DNA from: Bacteroidota bacterium
GTDB lineage: Bacteria > Bacteroidota > Bacteroidia > Chitinophagales > Chitinophagaceae
DNA length: 62,770 bases
Reading direction: 5' to 3'
Assembly (NCBI GenBank): GCA_018268135.1
Contig: JAFDXD010000096.1
Location: 1-62,770, forward strand
Positions 46,202 to 54,858 of this stretch are shown piece after piece (position 1 is the stretch's first letter; the number at the start of each line of letters is the position of its first letter). The notes under the pieces are model-generated. The model made no database searches. It saw only the letters and a list, made by a program, of their open reading frames with translations, and was not told the origin of the DNA. Made by a program: the position numbers and the translations under genes.

Positions 46202-46672
46202 TTAGTTTTTTAAATCGGTTAATCCTTCATTGGCAGGTGCGCTCGTAGCGGGAGTTTTCCAAACTTCGCCCTTTATCATAAAAGTTTTGGTTTGATTGCC
46301 ATTGTATGTAATTGTAATATTTTTTGCAAACATGCCTTCTGCTGCAGCATTATACCCCACTGTAATTTTTGCAGTGGCATTAGGCTGTATCAACTCATCT
46401 TTGTTCCACTCAGGGGTAGTACAGCCACAGCTTGCCTGTACATTGTCCAATTTGTATGCCGTTTTGCCCGTATTAGTTATTTCAAAAATATGAGTTACGG
46501 GTTTGCCCTGTGGTATTTTGCCAAAATTATATTCTGTTTCTTTTAGCTTGAGTGTTTCGGCAGGTACAGTAGCTGCTACAGAGGCATCTGTAGCTACATT
46601 TGCAGTAACCTGTTGAGCATTCATAGAAAATGCTGCAAGGCATAGTGCGGATAAAATGTATAATTTTTTCAT
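46202..46672 (-). CDS. DUF1573 secreted protein 2
   Basis: 156 residues from the ATG ending at 46672 (MKKLYILSALCLAAFSMNA); the upstream extension to 46699 is unlikely. Signal peptide followed by TEYNFGKIPQGKPVTHIFEITNTGKTAYKLDNVQASCGCTTPEW and ITVGYNAAAEGMFAKNITITYNG, the DUF1573 pattern with SCGCT. First gene of a two-gene unit with the other DUF1573 gene. Confidence 0.92.
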   Translation of the reverse strand: MKKLYILSALCLAAFSMNAQQVTANVATDASVAATVPAETLKLKETEYNFGKIPQGKPVTHIFEITNTGKTAYKLDNVQASCGCTTPEWNKDELIQPNATAKITVGYNAAAEGMFAKNITITYNGNQTKTFMIKGEVWKTPATSAPANEGLTDLKN

Positions 46673-46774
46673 TAAAATGCGTGATTTAAAGGATTTCAAA
46701 GATACTAAAACGTTTTATTTCTGCATAAATTGTTATTCACTTTGCACATTTTTAACATTGCCCTTTAATTTTAA

Positions 46775-46782
46775 TAAATTTG
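46775..46782 (+). promoter_or_regulatory. -7 element ahead of the E1 dehydrogenase gene
   Basis: TAAATTTG fits TAnnTTTG and lies 17 bases before the ATG, so the transcript would have a very short leader. No convincing -33 box. Confidence 0.35.
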
Positions 46783-46798
46783 TGCTAACTTATCGGTT

Positions 46799-49177
46799 AT
46801 GGATACAAATTACAGCACAGAAACAGCCACTCAGGAAAAACTTAGTTTTGAAAATTTCCGCAGCGAAGTGTTGAGCGATTTTGAATATGCCTGCATAAGC
46901 CGTGAGGCAAGTTTGCTTGGGCGAAAAGAAGTACTTACCGGTAAAGCTAAGTTTGGCATTTTTGGCGATGGTAAAGAAGTGGCGCAGGTGGCAATGGCTA
47001 AATTTTTTAAGCCCGGCGATTTTAGAGCCGGGTATTATCGGGATCAGACTTTTATGTTTGCCAGCGGGCTGGCTACAGTAGAGCAATATTTTGCACAATT
47101 ATATGCCGACCCTGATATTAATAATGAACCTTTTAGCGCAGGCAGGCAAATGAATGGACACTTTGCCACAAAAATGGTGGATGAAGAAGGCAACTGGCTC
47201 AACCTGGCAAATTCTAAAAATATTTCTAGCGATATTGCTCCTACAGCTGGACAAATGCCCCGTGCCCTGGGTCTTGCCTTAGCTTCTAAGACTTTTAGAA
47301 ACGTGCCTGACCTGCAAGAGCTTAGCCATTTAAGCAATAATGGCAACGAGGTATGTTTTTGTACCATTGGCGATGCCTCTACCAGTGAGGGCCACTTTTG
47401 GGAAACCATGAATGCAGCCGGTGTAATGCAGGTGCCTCTTGCAGTATTTGTATGGGATGATGGATATGGTATTTCTGTACCCAAAAAATACCAGACCACC
47501 AAAGGGTCAGTATCAGATGCCTTGCTGGGCATGCAGATAGAAGATGGTACTAATGGAATAGAAATATATAAGCTTAAAGGCTGGGATTATGCCGGCATGT
47601 GCGAAGTGCTTGAAGGGGCTATTCAAAAAATAAGGGATACACACACTCCGGCGCTTTTTCATATAGAAGAAATTACCCAACCACAGGGGCACTCTACTTC
47701 GGGTAGCCATGAGCGTTATAAAGATACCTCTAGGCTGGAGTGGGAGAGAGAATGGGATTGCATAAAACAAATGAAGGAGTGGATATTGGCCAATATGCTG
47801 GCAGAGCCTGCTGAGTTGGAGGCCATAGCACATCAGGCTGCCCACTCAGTAAAAGAAAGTAAAAAATCTGCCTGGGATAAATATCAAAAACCCATCAAAG
47901 AATTGGCCGCACAGGCACTTGAAGTAATGGCGCCTGCAGCCGAAAAATTTGCAGCCGTTAAAATTATTTGCGATAAGCTTGCTGCAGAAAAAGAGCCCTT
48001 GCGTAAAGATGTTTTTAAATCCCTTGGCGATGCTGCTCTTGCATTGCCTGCAAATGATGCAGCTCCTATTCAGTCATTGTATCAAACTCAATTGGCCGAA
48101 CAAAAAATATTATACAATACCCAACTTTATAATGAAGGCCCCAAAAGCGCATTAAAAGTACAAGGCAATAATATTGAATATAATGATGATGCGCCCCTGA
48201 TAAATGGGTATGAAATATTGAATCGTTACTTTGATAAATTATTTGCCAGCAACAATAAAGTTGTTGCCTTTGGCGAAGACCTGGGCTTTATTGGCGATGT
48301 AAACCAGGGCTTTAGCGGGCTACAGGCAAAGTATGGCATTGGCCGCATATTCGATACCGGTATCAGAGAGCTTACTATCATGGGGCAGGGTATTGGTATG
48401 GCGCTAAGAGGCTTAAGGCCTATTGCAGAAATACAATACCTCGATTATTTATTGTATGGGCTTCAACCCCTTAGTGATGATGCCGCCACCACCCATTTTC
48501 GTACGGGCGGGCAGCAAAGTGTGCCGCTCATTGTACGCACAAGGGGCCACCGCCTCGAAGGTATTTGGCATAGTGGCTCTCCCATGGGGATGGTTATAAA
48601 TGCACTTAGAGGAATGTATGTATGTGTGCCCCGAAATATGGTGCAGGCAGTAGGCATGTACAATACCCTAATGCAAAGCAACGACCCTGCTCTAATGATT
48701 GAATGCCTCAATGGGTACAGGCTCAAAGAAAAATTGCCCTCCAATTTACTCGAGTACACTATACCGTTAGGAATACCCGAAATAATTGCCACTGGCACAG
48801 ATATTACCCTGGTAAGCTATGGCTCTACCTTAAGAATAGTGCAGGATGCGGCCTCAAAATTGCTTAAAACAGGTATTAGCTGCGAAGTAATAGATGTACG
48901 CACTTTGCTGCCTTTTGATATCAATCATGCCATTGTACAATCTTTAAAAAAAACCAGCCGCATTGTTTTTATAGACGAAGATGTACCGGGCGGAGCAGCC
49001 GCATTTATGTTTAATAAAGTAATGGAAGAGCAAAAGGGTTACAGGTATTTAGATGTAGCGCCTCGTACCATCACCGCACAGGCACACCGTCCCGCTTATG
49101 GCACCGATGGAGATTATTTTTCAAAACCAAATGCAGAAGACATTGTATTAGTGGTGCAACAAATGATGGCAGAGTAA
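46799..49177 (+). CDS. Fused 2-oxoacid dehydrogenase E1 (alpha-beta)
   Basis: 792 residues, a fusion of the alpha and beta E1 subunits typical of Bacteroidota. The alpha half contains YYRDQTFMFASG and the thiamine diphosphate site GDASTSEGHFW (191-201) with DDGYGIS; a linker (about 360-440) leads into the beta half, with GEDLGFIGDVNQGFSGLQAKYG, GMALRGLRPIAEIQYLDYL and RSRxH-like RTRGHRLEGIWHSGSPMG. It decarboxylates branched-chain or related 2-oxoacids; substrate is inferred from the family. E2 and E3 are not in this window. Confidence 0.93.
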   Translation: MDTNYSTETATQEKLSFENFRSEVLSDFEYACISREASLLGRKEVLTGKAKFGIFGDGKEVAQVAMAKFFKPGDFRAGYYRDQTFMFASGLATVEQYFAQLYADPDINNEPFSAGRQMNGHFATKMVDEEGNWLNLANSKNISSDIAPTAGQMPRALGLALASKTFRNVPDLQELSHLSNNGNEVCFCTIGDASTSEGHFWETMNAAGVMQVPLAVFVWDDGYGISVPKKYQTTKGSVSDALLGMQIEDGTNGIEIYKLKGWDYAGMCEVLEGAIQKIRDTHTPALFHIEEITQPQGHSTSGSHERYKDTSRLEWEREWDCIKQMKEWILANMLAEPAELEAIAHQAAHSVKESKKSAWDKYQKPIKELAAQALEVMAPAAEKFAAVKIICDKLAAEKEPLRKDVFKSLGDAALALPANDAAPIQSLYQTQLAEQKILYNTQLYNEGPKSALKVQGNNIEYNDDAPLINGYEILNRYFDKLFASNNKVVAFGEDLGFIGDVNQGFSGLQAKYGIGRIFDTGIRELTIMGQGIGMALRGLRPIAEIQYLDYLLYGLQPLSDDAATTHFRTGGQQSVPLIVRTRGHRLEGIWHSGSPMGMVINALRGMYVCVPRNMVQAVGMYNTLMQSNDPALMIECLNGYRLKEKLPSNLLEYTIPLGIPEIIATGTDITLVSYGSTLRIVQDAASKLLKTGISCEVIDVRTLLPFDINHAIVQSLKKTSRIVFIDEDVPGGAAAFMFNKVMEEQKGYRYLDVAPRTITAQAHRPAYGTDGDYFSKPNAEDIVLVVQQMMAE

Positions 49178-49235
49178 AAGGCTGCAAAGGTTAATTTTGT
49201 AACATTATTCTTAAACCATAAAAACAAAATGTATT

Positions 49236-49436
49236 ATGTCAGTAGTTAAAGTAATTGAAGTAATTGCTTCATCCACCGTAGGTTTTGATGATGCAGTAAA
49301 GCAAGCCGTAAAAGAAGTATCAAAAACCGTAAAAAACATTGATTCGGTATGGGTAAAAGATATGAAAGCCCATGTAAAAGACAATGAAATCAGTACTTAT
49401 GGAGTAGTGTGCAAAGTATCTTTTAGAGTAGAGTAA
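49236..49436 (+). CDS. Dodecin (flavin-binding)
   Basis: 66 residues, a small dodecameric flavin-storage protein. SVVKVIEVIASSTVGFDDAVKQAVKEVSKTVKNI matches the family, and the Trp of IDSVWVKDM is the flavin-stacking residue. It is 58 bases after the E1 gene; a terminator hairpin follows. Confidence 0.92.
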   Translation: MSVVKVIEVIASSTVGFDDAVKQAVKEVSKTVKNIDSVWVKDMKAHVKDNEISTYGVVCKVSFRVE

Positions 49437-49460
49437 AAAATATTGATTGCAGCCTATTTA

Positions 49461-49494
49461 CATAAAAGCTTTCAAAAAAATGAAGGCTTTTATG
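49461..49494. terminator. Bidirectional terminator between dodecin and yebC
   Basis: CATAAAAGCTTTCA (49461-49474) pairs with TGAAGGCTTTTATG (49481-49494), 14 bp with one G-T pair. Lies between the converging ends of the dodecin and yebC genes. Confidence 0.75.
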
Positions 49495-49495
49495 T

Positions 49496-50206
49496 TTATT
49501 TTAAATTATGATAAACCTTTTGTACATCCTCATCCTGCTCCAGCCTGTCCACCAGTTTTAATACTTCATTCGATTCTTCCTCGCCCAGCTCTACAGTGCT
49601 GGTAGGTATGCGGGTAAGTTCAGCAGTAATCACTTCTAATTTTTTTTCCTCAAGCGCCTTTGCCATGTGTCCATATTCATTAAAAGGAGTACGAATAATA
49701 ATATTGCCCTCCGCATCTTCGCCAATTTCTTCCAGGCCATAATCTATCAGCTCCAGCTCCAACTCTTCAGTATCTAAGCCCGAATTTTTAATTTTAAATT
49801 CTGCCATGTGGTTAAAGCCAAATCCCACACTGCCACTGGTACCCAGCGAGCCATGCCCTTTGGTAAAATGCATACGAACATTGGCTACTGTTCGGGTAGG
49901 GTTATCCGTTGCTGTCTCTACCATGATGGCTACACCATGCGGCGCATAGCCTTCATACACAATCTCTTCATAGCTGCTGGTGTCTTTGCCCATGGCTCTT
50001 TTTATAGCCGCTTCCACCCTGTCTTTGGGCATATTACAAGCCTTTGCATTTAAATAGCACCTGCGAAGCGCCGGGTTATTATCCGGGTCTGGCCCACTTG
50101 CTTTTACAGCTATGGCAATTTCTTTTCCAATACGGGTAAAGTTTTTTGCCATTTTATCCCAGCGGGCAAACATGGCGCTTTTCCTAACTTCAAATATCCT
50201 TCCCAT
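49496..50206 (-). CDS. yebC: YebC/PmpR-family regulatory protein
   Basis: 236 residues. N-terminal [62 protein letters not shown], and the middle [32 protein letters not shown] match YebC/TACO1. Recent work links this family to relief of ribosome stalling at polyproline; some act as DNA-binding regulators. Cytosolic, single gene. Confidence 0.94.
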   Translation of the reverse strand: MGRIFEVRKSAMFARWDKMAKNFTRIGKEIAIAVKASGPDPDNNPALRRCYLNAKACNMPKDRVEAAIKRAMGKDTSSYEEIVYEGYAPHGVAIMVETATDNPTRTVANVRMHFTKGHGSLGTSGSVGFGFNHMAEFKIKNSGLDTEELELELIDYGLEEIGEDAEGNIIIRTPFNEYGHMAKALEEKKLEVITAELTRIPTSTVELGEEESNEVLKLVDRLEQDEDVQKVYHNLK

Positions 50207-50642
50207 TATTTTTTATTGTTTTTACTGTTATCGGGGCTGCAAATTTAAGGAAATCATTTTTGTGTTACAAGCATTCGTTCCCTGAGCAACTTCATTGGCG
50301 ACGCTCCGTTCAGCAGTATCTCACTGTTCATCTTTTTTACCTTTAAAAAAATAATGCAGTCATTCTTTCAAAATCAATAAGTAAGGTTGCGTTTTTAGGA
50401 GACCGGCTTTTTTATGCAGCCTTGATCTTTTTGTAACTTTTTGTATCAGGACAAAAAGTAAGTAAAGAAAAACCAAATAAGAATAAAGGTTTGATATTAA
50501 AATACCTAACCCTAAAATTTATTTTCTGTAGGAAGCAAGTTTTTACTTCAATCAATTTTAATGAGGAAAAGAAAGAGCCATTAAAGAAACTCATTAAAAG
50601 CCACCTGTTTCACTCCATTTACATAACAATTATCTTCGCATA
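50207..50642. other. Intergenic region with a palindrome
   Basis: 436 bases between yebC and the Ldh-family gene without a supported gene. It contains the palindrome at 50436-50459 and a GC-richer stretch (50268-50330) that looks unlike the surroundings. Minus-strand frames across it show no similarity. Confidence 0.5.
50436..50459. repeat. Perfect palindrome ACTTTTTGT-N6-ACAAAAAGT
   Basis: 9-base arms with a 6-base loop (ATCAGG), preceded by CTTTTTGTA. Related in style to the hairpin at 5285-5309. Palindromes built on TTTTTGTAAC are scattered in Bacteroidota genomes; identity as a repeat family is not testable here. Confidence 0.5.
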
Positions 50643-51719
50643 ATGGAACAAGTATTTACTTACGAGCAATTATTGCATTTTTCAGAAAATATTTTTTTAA
50701 AAATAGGATGCAGTAAAGCAGATGCAGCCATTGCAGCCAAAACACTTTTAAGCGCCGACCTGCGTGGGGTAGATAGCCATGGCGTGGCCCGCCTGAGCGG
50801 ATATGTACGCTTGTGGGAAGCTAAGAGAGTAAATGCTTCGCCCAAACTTTCAATAATACATCAAACCCCCTCTACTGCCGTAGTAGATGGCGATAGCGGA
50901 CTAGGCCTTGTAGTAGCCCCTTATGCTATGCAGGTAGCCATAGATAAAGCAAGCCAGGCCGGTACCGGGTGGGTAAGTGTACAAAATAGTAATCATTTCG
51001 GCATTGCCGGCATCCATGCCATGATGGCTTTGCAGCACGATATGATTGGCATAGCCATGACAAATGCTTCTGCATTGGTAGCGCCAACTTTTTCAAAAGA
51101 AAGGCTCCTGGGTACCAATCCCATTGCGGTAGCCATACCCGCCGGCAAAGAACCTGCATTTGTAGCCGACTTTGCCACTACCACTGCCGCCAATGGTAAG
51201 CTGGAAATGCTGCAAAGAAAAAATGAACAAGCACCTAACGGTTGGGTACAAACGAAGGAAGGCCTGCCAAGTACACAACCCGGTGAATTGAAGCAGGGTG
51301 GCGCCTTATTGCCCCTGGGCGGCGATAAAGAACATGGAAGCCACAAGGGGTATATGCTCGGCAGCATTGTAGATATATTTTCTGCTATTTTGAGCGGAGC
51401 AAATTATGGACCCTGGGTTCCTCCTTTTCCGGCGTATGTACCCATGCCGCTCAATATGCCCGGCAAAGGCATTGGGCATTTTTTTGGCGCCCTGCGTATA
51501 GATGCTTTTCGCCCGGGTAAAGATTTTAAAGATAATATGGATCAATGGATACAAAGATTTAGAAGCGCCGAAACTTCTGCAGGGTTTGATAAAGTAGTGA
51601 TACCCGGTGAGCCGGAAATAGCCATGCAAAATGAAAGATTAAAAAATGGTATCCCACTTTTGCAGGCAGTAAGCAACGACCTAAAGCAATTAGGCGACAG
51701 ATTTTCGGTAGCGCTATAA
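50643..51719 (+). CDS. Ldh-family oxidoreductase (malate/lactate/ureidoglycolate type)
   Basis: 358 residues. The fold is the unusual Ldh2/MDH-ureidoglycolate type that is not a classical Rossmann dehydrogenase. DLRGVDSHGVARLSGYVRLWE contains the substrate-binding histidine (DSHG), VQNSNHFGIAGIHAMMA the second histidine of the site, and HGSHKGYMLG the nucleotide-binding region. Substrate unclear (malate, lactate or sulpholactate-type). Confidence 0.9.
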   Translation: MEQVFTYEQLLHFSENIFLKIGCSKADAAIAAKTLLSADLRGVDSHGVARLSGYVRLWEAKRVNASPKLSIIHQTPSTAVVDGDSGLGLVVAPYAMQVAIDKASQAGTGWVSVQNSNHFGIAGIHAMMALQHDMIGIAMTNASALVAPTFSKERLLGTNPIAVAIPAGKEPAFVADFATTTAANGKLEMLQRKNEQAPNGWVQTKEGLPSTQPGELKQGGALLPLGGDKEHGSHKGYMLGSIVDIFSAILSGANYGPWVPPFPAYVPMPLNMPGKGIGHFFGALRIDAFRPGKDFKDNMDQWIQRFRSAETSAGFDKVVIPGEPEIAMQNERLKNGIPLLQAVSNDLKQLGDRFSVAL

Positions 51720-51796
51720 CTACTAATGGAAATATCACAGGAGTAAACTAATTTTGCAACCTGTAAAAAAATAATCAATAAAATCAGCTAAAGGCG

Positions 51797-53119
51797 ATGA
51801 AAGTAATGAAATTTGGCGGCACCAGCGTAGGTAAGCCGCAGCGAATGAAAGAAGTAGCAACTTTAATAACTGCCGACAAAGAAAAAAAGATAGTGGTACT
51901 ATCTGCATTGAGCGGCACTACAAATGCGCTGGTAGAAATCAGCGAACTACTGGCGGCCAACGACCGTCAGGCTGCACGTCAGCACATAGATAATCTCGAA
52001 GCCCATTATCATCATTTTGTAGGCGATTTGCTTACAGAAATATCCATTATCAATAAGGCCAAAAAAGTATTGGCAGAGCATTTTGAATTTTTATCCATCA
52101 TTTTAAAAATATCATTTAGCGAAGCTTTAAATAAAGATATACTTGCCCAAGGCGAATTACTCAGTACCAAATTATTTAGCCTGTACCTTGAAGAAAAAGG
52201 CATCCCTCATAAATTGATACCGGCGCTAGATTTCATGACCTTAGATACACAGGATGAGCCACAGGTAGGCACCATCAAAGTAAAACTGGCGCAAATACTT
52301 CAAAAAAATAAAGACACCGATATCTTTATTACACAAGGCTACATTAGCCGCAATGCAAAAGGCGAAGTGGATAATTTGAAAAGAGGCGGCAGCGATTATA
52401 CGGCATCGTTAGTAGCAGCCGCTATCAATGCAAGTGTGTGCGAAATATGGACTGATATTGATGGTATGCACAACAACGACCCTCGAGTGGTAAAAACTAC
52501 CCGGCCTATTGAGCAAATGAGTTTTGAAGAAGCTGCCGAGCTTGCCTACTTTGGTGCAAAAATATTGCACCCGGCAAGTATTTGGCCTGCACAATTTTAC
52601 AATGTGCCTGTAAGGCTTTTAAATACCATGGATCCATCTGCAAAGGGTACCCTTATTACAGAAGATGCCGGAAGTACAGGCGTAAAAGCCGTTGCTGCTA
52701 AAGACAATATTACTGCCATCAAGGTTAAGAGCAGCAGAATGTTACTTGCTTACGGATTTTTAAGAAAAGTATTTGAAGTGTTTGAAAAATACCGCACTTC
52801 TATTGATATGATTACTACTTCTGAAGTGGCCGTATCTGTTACCATCGACAGTGATATTTATCTTAAAGAAATCACCAAAGAGTTAGAAGCATTTGGTATA
52901 GTAGAAATTGATGCCAACCAAAGTATTGTATCTATTGTAGGCAACGAAATTACAGATACAAAAGAAATTATGCACAAGCTTTTTGAATCCATCAAAGCTA
53001 TTCCGGTACGAATGGTAAGCTATGGTGGCAGCCGTCACAATATTTCTTTATTGATACCACGTAGTTATAAGGAGCAAACTTTGCAGGAATTAAATAAGGG
53101 ACTTTTTCATTTAGATTAA
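51797..53119 (+). CDS. lysC: Aspartate kinase
   Basis: 440 residues, monofunctional. KFGGTSVG at the N-terminus is the ATP/aspartate site; RGGSDYTASLVAAAI and the DGMHNNDPRVV segment complete the kinase core. Two C-terminal ACT domains (about 300-440) suggest amino-acid feedback control. First step of lysine, threonine and methionine synthesis. The downstream gene begins 9 bases later. Confidence 0.94.
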   Translation: MKVMKFGGTSVGKPQRMKEVATLITADKEKKIVVLSALSGTTNALVEISELLAANDRQAARQHIDNLEAHYHHFVGDLLTEISIINKAKKVLAEHFEFLSIILKISFSEALNKDILAQGELLSTKLFSLYLEEKGIPHKLIPALDFMTLDTQDEPQVGTIKVKLAQILQKNKDTDIFITQGYISRNAKGEVDNLKRGGSDYTASLVAAAINASVCEIWTDIDGMHNNDPRVVKTTRPIEQMSFEEAAELAYFGAKILHPASIWPAQFYNVPVRLLNTMDPSAKGTLITEDAGSTGVKAVAAKDNITAIKVKSSRMLLAYGFLRKVFEVFEKYRTSIDMITTSEVAVSVTIDSDIYLKEITKELEAFGIVEIDANQSIVSIVGNEITDTKEIMHKLFESIKAIPVRMVSYGGSRHNISLLIPRSYKEQTLQELNKGLFHLD

Positions 53120-53128
53120 TTATAAAAA

Positions 53129-53584
53129 ATGGAACAAACGAGTAAAATAATACTCAGGCGAAAAAATGAATGGATGAATAGAATGCGCAGGTACAGGGTA
53201 CTGATTAATGATGCAGAAGCAGGTAAAATTAGTAATGAGCAAACAGAGGAATATATTACAGAGCCGGGCCTTAAACTGGTACAATGCAGGGTAGATTGGT
53301 GTGGCAGCCCCAAAAAAGAGTTGATGCTTAAACCCGGCGAAAATGCTTACCTGGTAGTACAAAGCAATCTCAAATATATAAACTATATCTATATTGCCGT
53401 ATTGGTGGGACTGTTTGCTGATTTTATACTGCGAAAATCCGGAGTTGTTTTTCCTAAATGGGTGCACCTGCTTTTTGCTGTATTATTAGTTGCCGGTTTT
53501 TTATATATGGTTTATTATTTAACCATTGGCCGTAATTCTTATTTAAAAATAGCAGAGGATAAGGAAAATATATTTGCAAAATAG
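53129..53584 (+). CDS. Two-helix membrane protein with DWCGS motif
   Basis: 151 residues. The soluble N-terminal part (RRYRVLINDAEAGKISNEQTEEYITEPG, then LVQCRVDWCGSPKKELMLKPGE) resembles a family of small PEGA-like beta domains that carry a conserved DWCGS sequence. Two helices follow (about 90-108 and 112-132). Function unknown. It is 9 bases after lysC and ends 4 bases before the converging OsmC gene, so it is probably cotranscribed with lysC by proximity only. Confidence 0.75.
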   Translation: MEQTSKIILRRKNEWMNRMRRYRVLINDAEAGKISNEQTEEYITEPGLKLVQCRVDWCGSPKKELMLKPGENAYLVVQSNLKYINYIYIAVLVGLFADFILRKSGVVFPKWVHLLFAVLLVAGFLYMVYYLTIGRNSYLKIAEDKENIFAK

Positions 53585-53588
53585 CAAC

Positions 53589-53990
53589 TTATAAAAATAC
53601 AATTTCCGTTTCAAGGGTAGCAAATGATCTAAACATGGCTGCCACCCCACAGTATTTATCCTGTGAAAGGCTTACGGCTCTTTGCATTTTTGATTGGTCT
53701 TTTGCTGCCATTTTAATTTTATAGGTAAGTTTTACCCAATTATATATTTTAGGGTCATTTTCAGTAAGTGAAGCTTCCGTATCAATGCTAAAATCGCTGT
53801 ACGAGACCTTCATCTTATTTAAAATCAACACAATATCTACTCCCGTGCATCCTGCAAGCGAAGCCAGCATAAGCCTTTTTGGGCTGGGGCCCTGTGTTCC
53901 GGCACTGTCCATTTTTACCGGGTGAGTATTAATATATGACGTAAAAGCCGTTGCTTCATCAAAAGAAGTGGTTACAAAATGAATATCCAT
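53589..53990 (-). CDS. OsmC/Ohr-family protein
   Basis: 133 residues. The redox-active cysteine pair is Cys48 (LASLAGCTGVDIV) and Cys114 (SQDKYCGVAAMF), the spacing and context of OsmC hydroperoxide reductases. Cytosolic peroxide detoxification is likely. Confidence 0.92.
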   Translation of the reverse strand: MDIHFVTTSFDEATAFTSYINTHPVKMDSAGTQGPSPKRLMLASLAGCTGVDIVLILNKMKVSYSDFSIDTEASLTENDPKIYNWVKLTYKIKMAAKDQSKMQRAVSLSQDKYCGVAAMFRSFATLETEIVFL

Positions 53991-54097
53991 AATCTCGTTT
54001 TGTGTGTAATTTCAGTCAAATAACGGTACTTACAAGCCGGTTAGATATATTTTATAAAATAATTGAGTATTTATAGCCTTTTATAAAGTAAAATCAT

Positions 54098-54105
54098 TAC
54101 TTTTG
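54098..54105 (+). promoter_or_regulatory. -7 element ahead of rpmB
   Basis: TACTTTTG matches TAnnTTTG, 21 bases before the rpmB ATG. No clear -33 box. Confidence 0.4.
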
Positions 54106-54126
54106 CCGTCCAAAATTTTTAGGACA

Positions 54127-54363
54127 ATGGCAAGAGTATGTGCACTTACAGGAAAGAAGCCTATTACAGGTAATAAGGTTTCTCACTCTAATATTAAAAC
54201 CAAGCGCAGGTTTTTACCCAATTTACAAACCAAGCGCTATTTTCTTGCAGAAGAAGATAAATGGGTTACCATTAAAGTATCTTCTGAAGCAATCAGGACC
54301 ATTAATAAAAATGGCCTTTATTCAGTAGTAAAACAATTACGTGCTGCTGGCTCAAAAATATAA
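54127..54363 (+). CDS. rpmB: 50S ribosomal protein L28
   Basis: 78 residues from the ATG at 54127 (MARVCALTGKKP); a longer frame from 54103 overlaps the promoter element and is not real. Motifs GNKVSHSNIKTKRRFLPNLQTKRY and RTINKNGLYSVVKQL are typical. It lacks the two paired cysteines of zinc-ribbon L28. First gene of the rpmB-rpmG-DUF4295 cluster conserved in Bacteroidota. Confidence 0.96.
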   Translation: MARVCALTGKKPITGNKVSHSNIKTKRRFLPNLQTKRYFLAEEDKWVTIKVSSEAIRTINKNGLYSVVKQLRAAGSKI

Positions 54364-54388
54364 TAAGCTTTTATAAAATAATATTACA

Positions 54389-54571
54389 ATGGCAAAGAAA
54401 GGAAACAGGGTACAGGTAATACTGGAATGTACTGAGCACAAAACAAGTGGTCAACCGGGCACAAGCCGCTACATCTCTACTAAAAATAAAAAGAACACCC
54501 CGGAGCGTCTCGAGTTAAAGAAATTTAACCCTATTCTTAAAAAAGTTACCGTTCACAAAGAAATTAAGTAA
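54389..54571 (+). CDS. rpmG: 50S ribosomal protein L33
   Basis: 60 residues. [17 protein letters not shown] and [22 protein letters not shown] are family hallmarks. It has one cysteine only, the zinc-free form. It is 25 bases after rpmB. Confidence 0.96.
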   Translation: MAKKGNRVQVILECTEHKTSGQPGTSRYISTKNKKNTPERLELKKFNPILKKVTVHKEIK

Positions 54572-54594
54572 TCACATTATCAAATTAGATAACC

Positions 54595-54765
54595 ATGGCA
54601 AAAGCAGCTAAAACAGCGATAAAAACCAAAGACCAAAAAGCAGCAGCAGAAGCTAAAAACTGGACAAAGGTAATACGTACGCTACGTAGCCCTAAAACAG
54701 GCGCTTACACATTTAAAGAAGCGATTGTGCACAAAGATAAAATTAAAGAGCACTTAGGTAACTAA
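54595..54765 (+). CDS. DUF4295 small basic protein
   Basis: 56 residues, lysine- and alanine-rich: MAKAAKTAIKTKDQKAAAEA, then WTKVIRTLRSPKTGAYTFKEAIVH. DUF4295 proteins are small Bacteroidota-specific proteins encoded directly after rpmG and are probably ribosome-associated. It begins 23 bases after the rpmG stop. Confidence 0.9.
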   Translation: MAKAAKTAIKTKDQKAAAEAKNWTKVIRTLRSPKTGAYTFKEAIVHKDKIKEHLGN

Positions 54766-54790
54766 GCCATGCTTTCAATAATTTATACGT

Positions 54791-54827
54791 AAGCTTCCCG
54801 ATTTATCAGGAGGCTTTCTTTATTTTT
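54791..54827 (+). terminator. Probable terminator between the DUF4295 gene and ftsY
   Basis: AAGCTTCCCGAT (54791-54802) pairs with ATCAGGAGGCTT (54805-54816) with one mismatch and one G-T pair, followed by TCTTTATTTTT. It would separate ftsY from the ribosomal genes. Confidence 0.6.
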
Positions 54828-54858
54828 ACTACTTCCTTCCAATTAGCAAATTAGTATT

